This document shows positions 1 through 7,046 of a stretch of 24,773 nucleotides of DNA, in pieces. Source of the DNA: DASSKO01 sp035690425 (GTDB taxonomy: Bacteria > Actinomycetota > Actinomycetes > Propionibacteriales > Nocardioidaceae); the NCBI GenBank assembly GCA_035690425.1, contig DASSKO010000032.1, positions 1-24,773 of the forward strand, written 5' to 3'. The notes under the pieces are model-generated. The model ran no database searches and was not told the DNA's origin. It was given only the letters and a program-made list of their open reading frames with translations. The position numbers and the translations under genes are program-made. Every line of letters starts with the position of its first letter. The stretch's first letter is position 1.

Positions 1-591
1 TGCGGCGAGGATGCGGCCGAGGGGGATGGCGAGGGTGAGGAGGAGGGCGCCGAGGACGGCGAGGGTGATGGTGACGGCGGTGGTGTCTTCCCACCAGCCG
101 ACGAGGAGGAGGAAGGCGGGGACGCCGGCGGTGATGATGCCTTCGCCGGCGGTGAGGACGCCGATGGCGGGGGTGAGGTGGTCTTGGTGCAGGCCCATCA
201 GTAGGAAGAAGCTGAACCAGAGGATGGCCCACAGTGCCCAGATGACGGCGAAGGCTTGGTCGTCGATGACGAGCCAGGAGTGCAGGGCGAAGCCGATGGC
301 GCAGGCTGCGACGGTGAGGGAGAACCAGCCGAGTCCTTCGGCGGGCCAGCCGGTGACTGCGTTGAGGCCGACCCAGAGGTAGGTGAAGCCGAACAGGTAG
401 AGGCCGGCTGCGAGGGCGATCTGGGTGGGGTCTCCGTCGGCGCGCACGATCAGGTAGGTCGGTGTGAAGATCTGCAGCGCGCCGACGAAGAAGTTGATGG
501 GTGCGGCGCCGCGGCCGCTGATGTGACCCAGCAGCATGACGCCGTTGACGAAGAGCACGATGCCGACGTAGAGCAGCCCGACCGATGACAT
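1..591 (-). CDS. amiS: AmiS/UreI family amide/urea channel (partial, runs off the left edge)
   Basis: The reading frame is open from an ATG at 591 to the window edge, giving 197 codons with no stop, so only the extreme C-terminus is missing; family members are usually about 200-210 residues. The protein starts MSSVGLLYVGIVLFVNGVML and contains about six hydrophobic helices, with family-typical stretches such as INFFVGALQIFTPTY (about residues 32-46) and LWAILWFSFFLLMGLH. AmiS/UreI proteins are small inner-membrane channels for urea and short-chain amides. A GGAG sits about 10 nt before the start. It lies 4 nt after the end of fmdB in the same orientation, so it is probably the last seen gene of the fmdA-fmdB-amiS operon, importing the amide that FmdA hydrolyses. 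Identification is by translation and recall of the family; amide rather than urea specificity is inferred from the neighbours. Confidence 0.88.
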   Translation of the reverse strand, partial: MSSVGLLYVGIVLFVNGVMLLGHISGRGAAPINFFVGALQIFTPTYLIVRADGDPTQIALAAGLYLFGFTYLWVGLNAVTGWPAEGLGWFSLTVAACAIGFALHSWLVIDDQAFAVIWALWAILWFSFFLLMGLHQDHLTPAIGVLTAGEGIITAGVPAFLLLVGWWEDTTAVTITLAVLGALLLTLAIPLGRILAA

Positions 592-595
592 CGCT

Positions 596-880
596 TCAGC
601 TCCGCGGCAGCGGCGGGTGGGGGCGGCGGACGGCGGCCGCACGTGGAGGTGGTGCGCCGGCCGGTATCGAGCGAACCACCTGCGGACTCTCCGAGCTTCT
701 GCCGGCGGCCTCCATGGCCCGGTGCAGGCCCGCCGGGAGGCTGTGCAGGCTAGGTGGGGTGAAGACCCGGGTGGACGTCGCGCCGCAGCCGGGGCAGGGG
801 TGTGTCCGGGTCTGCGAGGTCATCGGTTGAGAGACCTCGAAGGTCGAGCAGCTCTGGCAGCGAAAGACGTAGGTGGCCAT
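596..880 (-). CDS. fmdB: FmdB family zinc-ribbon protein
   Basis: This 94-residue protein starts MATYVFRCQSC. Two CxxC pairs (C8/C11 and C29/C32) form the N-terminal zinc ribbon that defines the FmdB/CxxC_CXXC_SSSS family. FmdB was named from formamidase operons, where it was proposed as a regulator; the molecular role is not settled. The start at 880 is chosen because an AAGGGA lies just upstream and because the family begins with Met followed by an aromatic/basic strand. Longer in-frame extensions upstream overlap fmdA and show no homology. The C-terminal third is rich in Pro, Ala and Arg and looks disordered. It lies between fmdA (11 nt upstream) and amiS (4 nt downstream) and is almost certainly co-transcribed with both. 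Confidence 0.85.
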   Translation of the reverse strand: MATYVFRCQSCSTFEVSQPMTSQTRTHPCPGCGATSTRVFTPPSLHSLPAGLHRAMEAAGRSSESPQVVRSIPAGAPPPRAAAVRRPHPPLPRS

Positions 881-891
881 GTTGAGTCCCT

Positions 892-2145
892 TCAGAAGGT
901 CGACTTGGGAGCCCCGATCCCAGGGTCGACCTGGAACGGCTTCGACGAGGACGGCCGGACGTCGAAGTCGAAGATCGCAGTCGGGATGTAGACCGTGGCG
1001 CACGAGTTGGGGATGTCGACGACGCCGGAGAACCGTCCCTCGATGGGCGCGGCGCCGAGCAGCAGGTACGCCTGCTCCGGGCTGTAGCCGAACTTGGTCA
1101 GGTAGTCGATCGCGTGCAGGCACGCGCGCTGGTACGACAGTTGTGAGTCGAGGTAGCGCTGCTCGCCGGTGAGCTCGACGGAGATGCCGGAGAAGGCGAT
1201 CCATTCCGAGTACTGCGGGTCGGTGTTGCCGGGCAGGAAGATGGCGTTCTCGGAGACGCCGTAGGTCTCCATGCCCCCCTTGATGAGATCGACATGGAAG
1301 TCGATGAAGCCGCCCATCTCGATGGCGCCGCAGAAGGTGATCTCCCCGTCGCCTTGGGAGAAGTGCAGGTCACCCATCGAGAAGTTGGCCCCGGGCACGA
1401 ACACCGGGTAGAAGACGCGCGTGCCCTTGGTCAGGTTCTTGATGTCCTGGTTCCCGCCGTTCTCTCGGGGCGGCGCCGTGCGCGCTGCCTCGGCGGCCAC
1501 GCGGTCGAAGTCCGCGCCGGTCAGCGTGCCGAGGACGGCGTCCTGCGGCTCGGGAGGAAGGGACAACGGCGGCACCCGGTTCGGGTCGGTGTCTCGCAGC
1601 GCGGTCTCGCGGGAGTTCCACGTGGCCAGCAGATCCGCCGACGGAGCGGTGCCCATCAGCCCTGGGTGGATGATGCCGGTGAACGAGACCGACGGGACGT
1701 GGCGGGAGGTGGCGGTCTGTCCCGAGAAGTCCCAGATCGCCTTGTAGGCATCGGGAAACTGCTCGGTAAGGAATGAGCCGCCGTTGCGCTTGGCGAAGAT
1801 GCCGGTGTAGCCCCAGCCCTGCCCCGCCAGCGGCCCCGAGTCTTCCTGCGGGATCGGCCCGACGTCGAGGATGTCGACGACGAGCAAGTCGCCGGGCTGC
1901 GCACCCTCGATGGCGAACGGACCCGACAGGGTGTGCACGGTATTCAGCGGTGCGTCGCGGATGTCGTCTGCGGAATCGTCGTTGACGATGGCGCCGTCGA
2001 ACCACTCGCGACAGTGCACGCGGAACGAGTCGCCGGGCTTGACCGTGACGGCGGCGGGGATGTCGGGATGCCAGCGGTTGTGGCCGATCTTCTCCTGGTC
2101 GGTGAATCGCTTCGAGGAGTCCAACGGGAACAGCAGCTCAGGCAT
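892..2145 (-). CDS. fmdA: Formamidase (acetamidase/formamidase family)
   Basis: The 417-residue protein hydrolyses formamide, and possibly other short amides, to ammonia and the acid in the cytoplasm. Recognisable family stretches are KIGHNRWHPDIPAAVTVKPG near residues 19-38, EWFDGAIVNDDSADD (about 47-61), GPFAIEGAQPGDLLVVDI and, later, GANFSMGDLHFSQGDGEI and GFIDFHVDLIKGGM. The length matches the formamidase family (about 400-415). The ATG at 2145 follows a GAAGGA with good spacing. It heads the fmdA-fmdB-amiS operon and is preceded by a -35/-10 pair (2209-2236) and a leader that can form two hairpins. Formamidase is preferred over acetamidase because the gene sits with fmdB and amiS, but substrate choice cannot be proved from sequence. 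Confidence 0.93.
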   Translation of the reverse strand: MPELLFPLDSSKRFTDQEKIGHNRWHPDIPAAVTVKPGDSFRVHCREWFDGAIVNDDSADDIRDAPLNTVHTLSGPFAIEGAQPGDLLVVDILDVGPIPQEDSGPLAGQGWGYTGIFAKRNGGSFLTEQFPDAYKAIWDFSGQTATSRHVPSVSFTGIIHPGLMGTAPSADLLATWNSRETALRDTDPNRVPPLSLPPEPQDAVLGTLTGADFDRVAAEAARTAPPRENGGNQDIKNLTKGTRVFYPVFVPGANFSMGDLHFSQGDGEITFCGAIEMGGFIDFHVDLIKGGMETYGVSENAIFLPGNTDPQYSEWIAFSGISVELTGEQRYLDSQLSYQRACLHAIDYLTKFGYSPEQAYLLLGAAPIEGRFSGVVDIPNSCATVYIPTAIFDFDVRPSSSKPFQVDPGIGAPKSTF

Positions 2146-2170
2146 GGTGCCATCCTTCCGGGATGCTGGC

Positions 2171-2198
2171 CGAGCGGGAGGTGGACTCCAGCCGCTCG
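2171..2198 (-). other. Inverted repeat / hairpin in the fmdA leader
   Basis: CGAGCGG and CCGCTCG are perfect 7-bp arms separated by 14 nt. Part of the loop can add a GGAG/CTCC inner stem. A second, smaller hairpin follows (CATCC, loop CGGAA, GGATG; about 2150-2164 on the plus strand), and its 3' half contains the GAAGGA ribosome binding site of fmdA. The two together could control translation or elongation; no function is shown. Confidence 0.5.
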
Positions 2199-2208
2199 TT
2201 TCATCCCG

Positions 2209-2236
2209 AACATATCTGAATGAAAATACCTGTCAA
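2209..2236 (-). promoter_or_regulatory. Predicted promoter of the fmdA operon
   Basis: Read on the minus strand, a perfect -35 hexamer TTGACA (2236-2231) is followed, after 16 bp, by TATGTT (2214-2209), which matches four of six positions of TATAAT. The start of transcription would be near 2202, leaving a leader of about 57 nt before fmdA. The segment is an AT-rich island in otherwise 70% GC DNA. The -35 overlaps the stop of the upstream glycosylase gene. This is prediction from motif matching only. Confidence 0.6.
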
Positions 2237-2853
2237 GGGTCGCCGAGCACGTCCGCCACGACCTTCTTGTCCCGGGCGGCACGCACGCAGCCGGCGACGA
2301 GTCGAGGGAAGTCGTCTCGACTGACCATCCCTGCGAGCTTGTCCGCCGACGTGGGCAGCTTCAGCCGCTCGGCTCCCTTCGCCGCTACGTCGTCGACGTA
2401 GGGGGCGAGCTCCGGCCAGACTCCTTGCACCTCCCGGCAGAAGATGGTGGCACCGGTCGGGCCGATGCCCTTGAACTGCTGCAGCCGTTGGTGCACGTCT
2501 TGCTCGCGGATCCGGCGCAGGTCACCGCCGTACTCGTCGAGCACCTTCTCCGCGGTCTCGCCGAGCATGGTGGCGGTGCGCTCGTCGTAGCGGCGGTAGT
2601 GCCCGCGGCCCAGCGCGTCGACGCGCTGCTGCCAGGTGGCGTCGGCCATCTTGCGGGGCGTGCGATAACCGGCCTTGTTGAGCTCCGACGCCGCGGCGAC
2701 CGCGATACCGGATCCGATCCGCGCCGACATGAGCAGGCTCAGCACCAGCAGCTGCCACAGCGGCGACGGCTTGTCGGCGAGCTTGATGCCGGCATCGGCC
2801 GCGTACGTCGACCCGTGCCGGTCCAGCAGCGCCTGCACGGTGTGGCTGCTCAT
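2233..2853 (-). CDS. HhH-GPD type DNA glycosylase / endonuclease III-like protein
   Basis: The 206-residue protein has the core of the HhH-GPD base-excision-repair fold. A helix-hairpin-helix FKGIGPTGATIF lies at about residues 127-138, followed by PYVDDVA (151-157), whose Asp pair sits where the catalytic Asp of endonuclease III is found. The usual four-Cys iron-sulfur motif at the C-terminus is absent, and the Lys that gives Nth its lyase activity is not evident. It may therefore be a monofunctional glycosylase or a DNA-binding relative. The ATG at 2853 (MSSHTVQALLDRHG) is preferred because the frame extends 48 low-complexity residues further upstream through the divergent promoter region. 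The ribosome site is weak. It lies on the same strand as fmdA but is separated from it by that operon's own promoter. The substrate is unknown. Confidence 0.75.
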   Translation of the reverse strand: MSSHTVQALLDRHGSTYAADAGIKLADKPSPLWQLLVLSLLMSARIGSGIAVAAASELNKAGYRTPRKMADATWQQRVDALGRGHYRRYDERTATMLGETAEKVLDEYGGDLRRIREQDVHQRLQQFKGIGPTGATIFCREVQGVWPELAPYVDDVAAKGAERLKLPTSADKLAGMVSRDDFPRLVAGCVRAARDKKVVADVLGDP

Positions 2854-2984
2854 CTGGGCAGTGTTACCCACCGGGGGCGCACGCAGTCGTGGACCTGGTT
2901 CGGACGATTCGCGAAGAAAGGGGCGGCCAACTTCCCGGAACCTCTGGCGCGCGGCTCGGGAACGAGGCACCATTTCAGATACGC

Positions 2985-3000
2985 GGATTGTTGACAATCC
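2985..3000. promoter_or_regulatory. Perfect 16-bp palindrome, likely GntR-type operator
   Basis: GGATTGTTGACAATCC is fully self-complementary around a TG centre. The TTGTTGACAA core resembles operators of the FadR/GntR repressor family, but no such regulator is in the window. It lies in the 182-bp divergent region between the glycosylase-like gene and the amino acid dehydrogenase gene, 36 bp before the dehydrogenase start codon. A weak -10-like GATACG lies just upstream. The regulator identity is inference. Confidence 0.45.
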
Positions 3001-3035
3001 TACGGCGGCTTGTCAGCACGGAGAGGAGGTCGCCG

Positions 3036-4385
3036 ATGCCATCGGTCACGTCAATGGAGTCACTCGTCCATCGCCCGCTGCTGCGGTTCACCTGGTCGGA
3101 CCCGCACAGCGCGGCCACCGGGTACGTCGTGGTGGACCGGCTGGTCTGTGGGATCGCCACCGGCGGGCTGCGCACCCGCGCCGGCTGCACGATGGCGGAG
3201 GTGGAGGACCTCGCGGCGGAGATGTCGCTGAAGGCCGCGCTCTACCGGTTGCCGGTCGGCGGCGCCAAGGGCGGCCTGGACTATCCCGCGGACGCCGACG
3301 ACGTCGACGAGGTGCGAGAGCGGTTCCTGCAGGCGATCAAGCCGTTGCTGGACGGCACCTGGGCGACGGCGGGGGACCTCGGCACGCCGCAGGCACGGCT
3401 TGACGCGTCCTTCACGCGCGCCGGGCTGGGGAGCTCCTCGATGCGGGCGGCCTTGATGCGCAGTGACGACCCGGACGGGAACGCCGAGCGGGTGGGTCGG
3501 CTGTTCGCTGACGTCGACGACGGGTTGATGATGAGCGACCTGGTGGGGGGCTTCGGTGTCGCCGAGGCGGTGCTGGAGGCCCTCGGCCCGTTGGGTCTGT
3601 CGGTGCGTGCGCTCACGGCACAGGGGCGGCCGGCGCCGCGGGCGGTGATCCAGGGCTTCGGCGCGATGGGCGGGTCGACGGCGCTGTACCTGCACCAGGC
3701 CGGGGTGCGCGTGGTCGCGATCGCCGATGCGGCCGGCCTCGTAGTCAACACCGCGCGCGGACTCGACGTACCTGTGCTGCTGGCGGCACGCGGCCCCGGT
3801 GGGGCGATCGACCGCTCGGTGCTGCGGGGCGACGACGAACAGCGGCCGGCGGACGGGTGGCTCGACGTGGACGCGGAGATCCTCGTGCCGGCGGCGGTGT
3901 CCTACGTCATCGACGAGAGCAACTGCGACCGGGTGCGTGCGTCGTTGGTGGCAGAGGCGGCCAACGTGCCGGTGACAGCGGCTGCCGAGGACGCGCTGGT
4001 GCGGCGCGGTGTGGTGGTGATCCCGGACTTCGTGGCCAACGCAGGTGCGGCAGCGTGGGCATGGTGGGTGATGTTCGGGGCGGTGAGCGGACCAGCCGAC
4101 GCACGGCGGATGCTCACCGCGCACGTGCGGCCGGTGGTGGCAGCGCTGATGCAGGCGTGGACAGGCGGCGAGACGTCGCTGCGGGTCACCGCGCGCACGA
4201 TCGCACAGCGCAACCTGGCCATCGGCGAGGCGCAGTACGGCGGGACGACGCCGACGATGCCGCTGTTCACCGCCGGCTCGACCGCAGCCTCCTCGACCGC
4301 AGCCCCGTCGACCGCAGCCCCGTCGACCGCAGCCTCCTCGACCGCAGCCTCGCGGGCATCGTCGAGACTGGCCGGCATCGCCTGA
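3036..4385 (+). CDS. Glu/Leu/Phe/Val family amino acid dehydrogenase
   Basis: The 449-residue protein is an NAD(P)-dependent oxidative deaminase. LPVGGAKGG (residues 72-80) carries the catalytic Lys78 and TAGDLGT (111-117) the second active-site region with Asp114. VIQGFGAMGG (204-213) is the Rossmann nucleotide-binding loop, and VAEAANVPVT and IPDFVANAG are the conserved late motifs. An AGGAGG 6 nt before the ATG at 3036 fixes the start. It is longer than most relatives because of an Ala/Ser/Thr/Pro-rich tail encoded by a 15-bp tandem repeat. It is transcribed away from the glycosylase-like gene behind a palindromic operator candidate. Glutamate, leucine, phenylalanine or valine as substrate cannot be decided here; TWATAGDLGT and the unusual spacing suggest it is not a canonical GdhA. 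Confidence 0.85.
   Translation: MPSVTSMESLVHRPLLRFTWSDPHSAATGYVVVDRLVCGIATGGLRTRAGCTMAEVEDLAAEMSLKAALYRLPVGGAKGGLDYPADADDVDEVRERFLQAIKPLLDGTWATAGDLGTPQARLDASFTRAGLGSSSMRAALMRSDDPDGNAERVGRLFADVDDGLMMSDLVGGFGVAEAVLEALGPLGLSVRALTAQGRPAPRAVIQGFGAMGGSTALYLHQAGVRVVAIADAAGLVVNTARGLDVPVLLAARGPGGAIDRSVLRGDDEQRPADGWLDVDAEILVPAAVSYVIDESNCDRVRASLVAEAANVPVTAAAEDALVRRGVVVIPDFVANAGAAAWAWWVMFGAVSGPADARRMLTAHVRPVVAALMQAWTGGETSLRVTARTIAQRNLAIGEAQYGGTTPTMPLFTAGSTAASSTAAPSTAAPSTAASSTAASRASSRLAGIA
4278..4352 (+). repeat. Five-copy 15-bp tandem repeat in the dehydrogenase tail
   Basis: Five head-to-tail units of TCGACCGCAGCC followed by TCC, CCG, CCG, TCC and TCG encode the peptide series STAAS/STAAP. The units differ only in the last codon. 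The repeat keeps frame and sits immediately before the stop, so copy-number change would only lengthen or shorten the tail. Confidence 0.95.
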
Positions 4386-4475
4386 GCCGCCGCGGTGCGG
4401 CGCTCGGAGGGGGCAACGGCGGACGTCGATTAGGCTGGCGTCCGTGTCTGCGCCAGACCGTCCGGGTCCGGCGAT

Positions 4476-4490
4476 AGGAGGTTGCACGTG
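4476..4490 (+). promoter_or_regulatory. Ribosome binding site that decides the ANTAR gene start
   Basis: AGGAGG (4476-4481) is followed after 6 nt by GTG at 4488. A TTG at 4482 in the same frame abuts the AGGAGG directly and could not be used with it, so GTG 4488 is the start. Confidence 0.8.
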
Positions 4491-5243
4491 CCCCCGCAAG
4501 CCGAGAGACCGCGCGATGATGGGACCGATGCGTCGGCGTTCGTCGGCGGCTCGCCGATCGATTCCAGCGATCTGGCGGTGCAGCTGAGCGAGCTCGCGCG
4601 CTCGCTGCAGGGGAATGACGACCCCGACGAGGTGCTGAAGGAGATCGTCGATGCGGCGGTGCAGCTGATCCCCGGCGTGGAGGATGGCTCGATCAGCGTG
4701 GTCCTCAACCGCAAGGAGGTCGGGTCCCGTGCGGCGTCGAGTGACCTGCCCCGCAAGGTCGATGCGGCACAGATGGAGATCGGTCAGGGACCTTGTCTCG
4801 ACGCGGCCTATGATGAGAAGACGGTCCGTGTGCACGACATGCGCCACGAGCGACGGTGGCCGGAGTTCGCCCGCCGCGCCTGTGAGGTCGGCGCCGGCAG
4901 CATGCTGGCGTTCCAGCTGTTCGTCGACGGCAACAACCTCGGCGCGTTGAACCTCTACGCCGCAGAGCCCGAGGCGTTCAGCGACGAGGCCGTGCATGTG
5001 GGGCAGTTGTTCGCCACGCACGCGGCCGTGGCCTACGCCGATGTGGAGAAGATCGAGCAGCTCGGTGAGGCGATGGCGACTCGGGACCTCATCGGCCAGG
5101 CCAAGGGCATGCTGATGGAGCGTTACACGATCAACGGGCAGCAGGCGTTCAGCCTGCTCACCCGCGCCAGCCAGACCACCAACAGAAAGCTGCGTGACGT
5201 CGCGGAGCAACTCGTGCAGAGTCGCGAGTTGCGCCAGCGGTAA
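4488..5243 (+). CDS. GAF and ANTAR domain regulator
   Basis: The 251-residue protein has a GAF sensor domain (about residues 28-185, including QMEIGQGPCLDA and GALNLYAAEPEAFSDE) and a C-terminal ANTAR RNA-binding domain (about 190-245). The ANTAR segment shows the family pattern ATRDLIGQAKGMLMERY followed by AFSLLTRASQTTNRKLRDVA. ANTAR proteins bind paired hexaloop hairpins in nascent RNA and prevent termination; the GAF domain would sense a small ligand. It lies 102 bp after the dehydrogenase gene, with its own strong AGGAGG. No histidine kinase is adjacent, which is common for actinobacterial GAF-ANTAR proteins. The ligand and RNA targets are unknown. Its closeness to an amiS/formamidase operon recalls AmiR, the ANTAR regulator of the Pseudomonas amidase operon. 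Confidence 0.92.
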   Translation: MPPQAERPRDDGTDASAFVGGSPIDSSDLAVQLSELARSLQGNDDPDEVLKEIVDAAVQLIPGVEDGSISVVLNRKEVGSRAASSDLPRKVDAAQMEIGQGPCLDAAYDEKTVRVHDMRHERRWPEFARRACEVGAGSMLAFQLFVDGNNLGALNLYAAEPEAFSDEAVHVGQLFATHAAVAYADVEKIEQLGEAMATRDLIGQAKGMLMERYTINGQQAFSLLTRASQTTNRKLRDVAEQLVQSRELRQR

Positions 5244-5289
5244 CCGGGTACGTCGCTGGGATGACTGGTGCATACATGGCTGCGTGGCG

Positions 5290-6792
5290 ATGAAGCTGCA
5301 GGGCCGCTACGGCATGGCGGTGGCGATTGCGCTGCTGGCGCTGTCTCCCAACACCGTGCTCACCACGGCGTACTCGACGCTGGTGCCGGTGGTCGCCGCG
5401 GACCTGCACACGTCGCAGCTGGCGTTGCAGGTGGCCGAGGGGATGAGCAACGCGGGACTGGCCGCTGCGGCGGTGGTGGCGGCGTACCTGTCGCAGCGGT
5501 TCGTCCAGCGCTACCTGTTCATCGGTTATGAGCTGGCTTTCGTGCTGGGCTCGGTGCTGGCCGCGGCCGCACCCGGTATCGAGCTCTTCTTCGCGGGCCG
5601 GGTGCTGCAGGGTGTCGCGACGGGCTTCATGATCGTCGGTGCCCTGCCGGTGCTGGTGACGCGGTTCGGTGTGGGCAAGCTGCCGCTCAGCGTGGTGGTG
5701 ATCAACGTCGCGATCTTCGGTGCGACCACGGTGGGGCCGTTGGTCGCCGGCCCGGTGGCCGCCTTGGGTGCGTGGCGGCTGCTGTTCTGGCTGCTGGCGG
5801 CTGTCGGCGCGCTGGGCCTGGTCGCCGCCCTGCTCGGCTATGCGCGGTTCGCCCCGCCCGATCCGGGTCTGCGGCTGGCCAAGCTCGCGGTCACGCTGGC
5901 GGCCGTGGCGACGTTCCTGCCCTTCTACGCGACGTCGGTGCTGATGGGCACCACGTTCGCCTCAGCCGTGTTCTGGGTGCCGTTCGTGGTCGGTCTGATA
6001 GGGCTGGTGGCGCTGATCGTGATCCAGTACCGGGCGCCCGACCCGACGGTGCCGGTCAAGGCGCTGTCGACCCAGCTCCCGGTGACCGGCACCGTCGTCG
6101 CGATGGTCGGTGGTGCGGTGTTCGTCGCCGTGCTGGGACTGGCCCAGCTGTTCCTCTCCGACGTCGCCGGTCTCGGCGCCGTGCGTGCCGGGTCGCTGTT
6201 CTGGCCGATGCCGGTCGGGTTGGTGGTCGCCGCGCTGATCTTCGGGGCGATCTTTCGCACGCGCTGGCTGCCGGTCCTGGTCAACGCCGGGCTCCTCGCA
6301 CTGATCGCCGGGGCGGCGCTGCTGCTGTGGCTGGATGCCGCCGACCCTGCGCCGATCGTGCTGGGTGCGTCGGTCTTGCTGGGGTTCGGCGCGGGGGCGA
6401 CCGTGTCGCCGGGGCTGTTCCTCGCGGCGATGGGAGTCCCATCCAGTCGGCTCGGTCGCGCGTTCGCGCTGGTCCTGCTGCTGCGCGCCGAGTCGGCGTA
6501 CGCGGTGGCTCCGATCGTGCTGTATGTCGCGCAGAGCTCGCCGAGCCTGCGGGGCGGGATCGAGGTCGGTCTGGTCGCGATGATCTGCCTGGCCGGCTTG
6601 GGTCTTGCCGCCGCGCTGGCCATCCCGGCCGTCAGTGGCGCCCGGTTGCGCGAGCCCGACCTGGTGGCGTGGCTGGAGGAGGGCCGGGCGGCGCTGCCGA
6701 CGCCGACGACTGCCGTGCATGCCCGCCCCGGGCGGAGCGACGAGACCGCCGAGCCGCTGGTGCCGCGGCCGCGACGCCGCACGCCGCGCTAG
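5290..6792 (+). CDS. MFS transporter, 14-helix drug/H+ antiporter-like
   Basis: About 500 residues with some 12-14 hydrophobic helices, beginning MKLQGRYGMAVAIALLALSP. The loop AGRVLQGVATGFMIVGALPV (about residues 103-122) matches motif C-like and helix-4 regions of the major facilitator superfamily. Size and helix count fit the DHA2 (14-TMS) branch. A hydrophilic Arg/Pro-rich cytoplasmic tail follows the last helix. The start is uncertain: ATG 5290 is used, GTG 5284 is possible, and neither has a good ribosome site. The frame extends further upstream but would overlap the ANTAR gene with non-membrane sequence. The substrate is unknown. The gap to the ANTAR gene is only 46 bp, so they may be co-transcribed. 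Confidence 0.8.
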   Translation: MKLQGRYGMAVAIALLALSPNTVLTTAYSTLVPVVAADLHTSQLALQVAEGMSNAGLAAAAVVAAYLSQRFVQRYLFIGYELAFVLGSVLAAAAPGIELFFAGRVLQGVATGFMIVGALPVLVTRFGVGKLPLSVVVINVAIFGATTVGPLVAGPVAALGAWRLLFWLLAAVGALGLVAALLGYARFAPPDPGLRLAKLAVTLAAVATFLPFYATSVLMGTTFASAVFWVPFVVGLIGLVALIVIQYRAPDPTVPVKALSTQLPVTGTVVAMVGGAVFVAVLGLAQLFLSDVAGLGAVRAGSLFWPMPVGLVVAALIFGAIFRTRWLPVLVNAGLLALIAGAALLLWLDAADPAPIVLGASVLLGFGAGATVSPGLFLAAMGVPSSRLGRAFALVLLLRAESAYAVAPIVLYVAQSSPSLRGGIEVGLVAMICLAGLGLAAALAIPAVSGARLREPDLVAWLEEGRAALPTPTTAVHARPGRSDETAEPLVPRPRRRTPR

Positions 6793-6802
6793 ATCCCCGC
6801 AT

Positions 6803-6906
6803 CCACTCCGAGATCGCACGTCTGCCCCGCGCTCACTCCTCGCGTCGAGATCGCACGTCTGCCCCGCGCCCACTCCTCGCGTCGAGATCGCACGTCTGCC
6901 CCGCGC
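6803..6906 (+). repeat. 37-bp tandem repeat downstream of the MFS gene
   Basis: Three identical 23-bp blocks beginning GAGATCGCACGTCTGCCCCG start at 6810, 6847 and 6884, so the period is exactly 37 bp. The 14-bp linkers TCACTCCTCGCGTC and CCACTCCTCGCGTC differ at one base. A partial linker (TCCACTCC) precedes the first block. The nearly identical linkers exclude a CRISPR array. It lies within the 424-bp gene-free interval between the MFS gene and nrdR. Confidence 0.95.
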
Positions 6907-7046
6907 TCGGGGGCAGCGGCATGCTGTGCCTGATAAGCCACGCTGAGCGACACGCCAATCGAGGCGCCCGACTCGCCCGCTGACCTGCAGGAACGTCGTC
7001 GACTCGAAGTCAGTCCGTGGCGCTGCTTGCGTGGCGCCGCGCCATA
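6907..7046. other. Gene-free spacer before the nrdR regulatory region
   Basis: No supported open reading frame, tRNA or clear hairpin was seen in this stretch between the tandem repeat and the first NrdR box. It probably contains upstream promoter sequence for nrdR, but I could not assign -35 and -10 elements with confidence. Confidence 0.4.

Noticed and set aside
2207..2214. LexA/SOS box at the fmdA promoter
   Set aside because: Only one half-site (CGAAC followed by ATA) is present; the second half does not match GTTCG.
4482..4487. TTG start for the ANTAR gene
   Set aside because: It directly abuts the AGGAGG, leaving no spacer; the GTG at 4488 has proper spacing.
3060..5273. 737-residue open frame on the minus strand
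   Set aside because: It runs antisense through the dehydrogenase and ANTAR genes, both of which have clear motifs and ribosome sites; its translation is His/Arg/Gln-rich and shows no family motif.
6803..6906. CRISPR array
   Set aside because: The 14-bp linkers are nearly identical, only three units exist, and no cas gene is present; this is a plain tandem repeat.
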